DNA from: Chrysomallon squamiferum
Taxonomy: Eukaryota > Mollusca > Gastropoda > Neomphalida > Peltospiridae
Length of the DNA: 64,000 bases
NCBI GenBank assembly: GCA_012295275.1
Contig: CM022671.1
Span: 33,459,183 to 33,523,182, forward strand
Reading direction: 5' to 3'
Shown: piece after piece, positions 63,870 through 64,000 of the stretch
How the letters are laid out: the number at the start of each line of letters is the position of its first letter
Position numbering within the stretch: the first letter of the stretch is position 1
Made by a program: the position numbers and the translations under genes
The notes under the pieces: generated by a model
The model's input: the letters and a program-made list of their open reading frames with translations, nothing else
What the model was told of the DNA's origin: nothing
Databases searched by the model: none

Positions 63870-64000
63870 CCTTAAAATTAGATTACAGAATCAAATCGGA
63901 ATATAAATAGACTATAAATGTGTTTGTACCGAAAATATAATATAGTGGTTTTATGATAAAACAACAAAAATATAGTAGGATTATGAAAGTACAGCAACCT
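63870..64000 (-). repeat. Start of tandem unit 5, cut by the window edge
   Basis: The last 131 bases match the start of unit 3 (43121 onward) apparently without difference. They are slightly different from unit 4, so the array continues to the right. Confidence 0.8.

Overview
The window is eukaryotic nuclear DNA, very AT-rich and full of long microsatellites: (CT)n and (GA)n tracts of about 100-150 bp, (AAT)n, (ACT)n, (CA)n and poly-A. It has spliced genes with GT-AG introns, and fragments of a tRNA-headed SINE that resembles, from memory, a family dispersed through mollusc genomes. A lophotrochozoan, most likely a mollusc, is the best guess; the species cannot be named from the sequence.

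Left part (1-17.2 kb): one clear gene. A single-exon class A GPCR (3636-5279, + strand) belongs to the SREB group (GPR27/GPR85/GPR173). It carries an unusual extracellular extension of about 195 residues. Everything else here is non-coding, with microsatellites and two degenerate SINE pieces.

Right part (17.3-64 kb): a tandem array of four complete repeat units (about 14.0, 11.9, 9.6 and 11.1 kb) and the first 130 bp of a fifth, all in the same orientation. Each unit carries one minus-strand gene with the same four-exon coding architecture. A small start exon and two further exons encode a divergent SH2 domain. One huge last exon encodes a proline-rich stretch, a WW domain, a long array of 24-residue (72-bp) charged repeats, and a tyrosine-bearing conserved tail. 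Splice sites and intron phases agree between copies. Gene 1 (predicted 1497 aa, about 42 repeats) and gene 2 (1332 aa, about 36 repeats) are open throughout. Copy 3 (9 repeats) is a pseudogene with a frameshifting deletion and two nonsense codons. Copy 4 (about 26 repeats) has a one-base insertion inside the SH2 domain. I do not recognise this SH2-WW-repeat family as a described one, and it is the main candidate for something new in the window.

The array is still evolving. Repeat number ranges from 9 to 42. Gene 2 contains a recent five-repeat block duplication. Unit 4 looks like a hybrid of a unit-2-type upstream half and a unit-3-type downstream half joined inside the exon repeats. Units 2 and 4 lie about 20.7 kb apart and are almost identical over their upstream halves, which fits unequal crossing-over. 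A SINE sits at the same place in the first coding intron of all four copies, so it was there before the array expanded.
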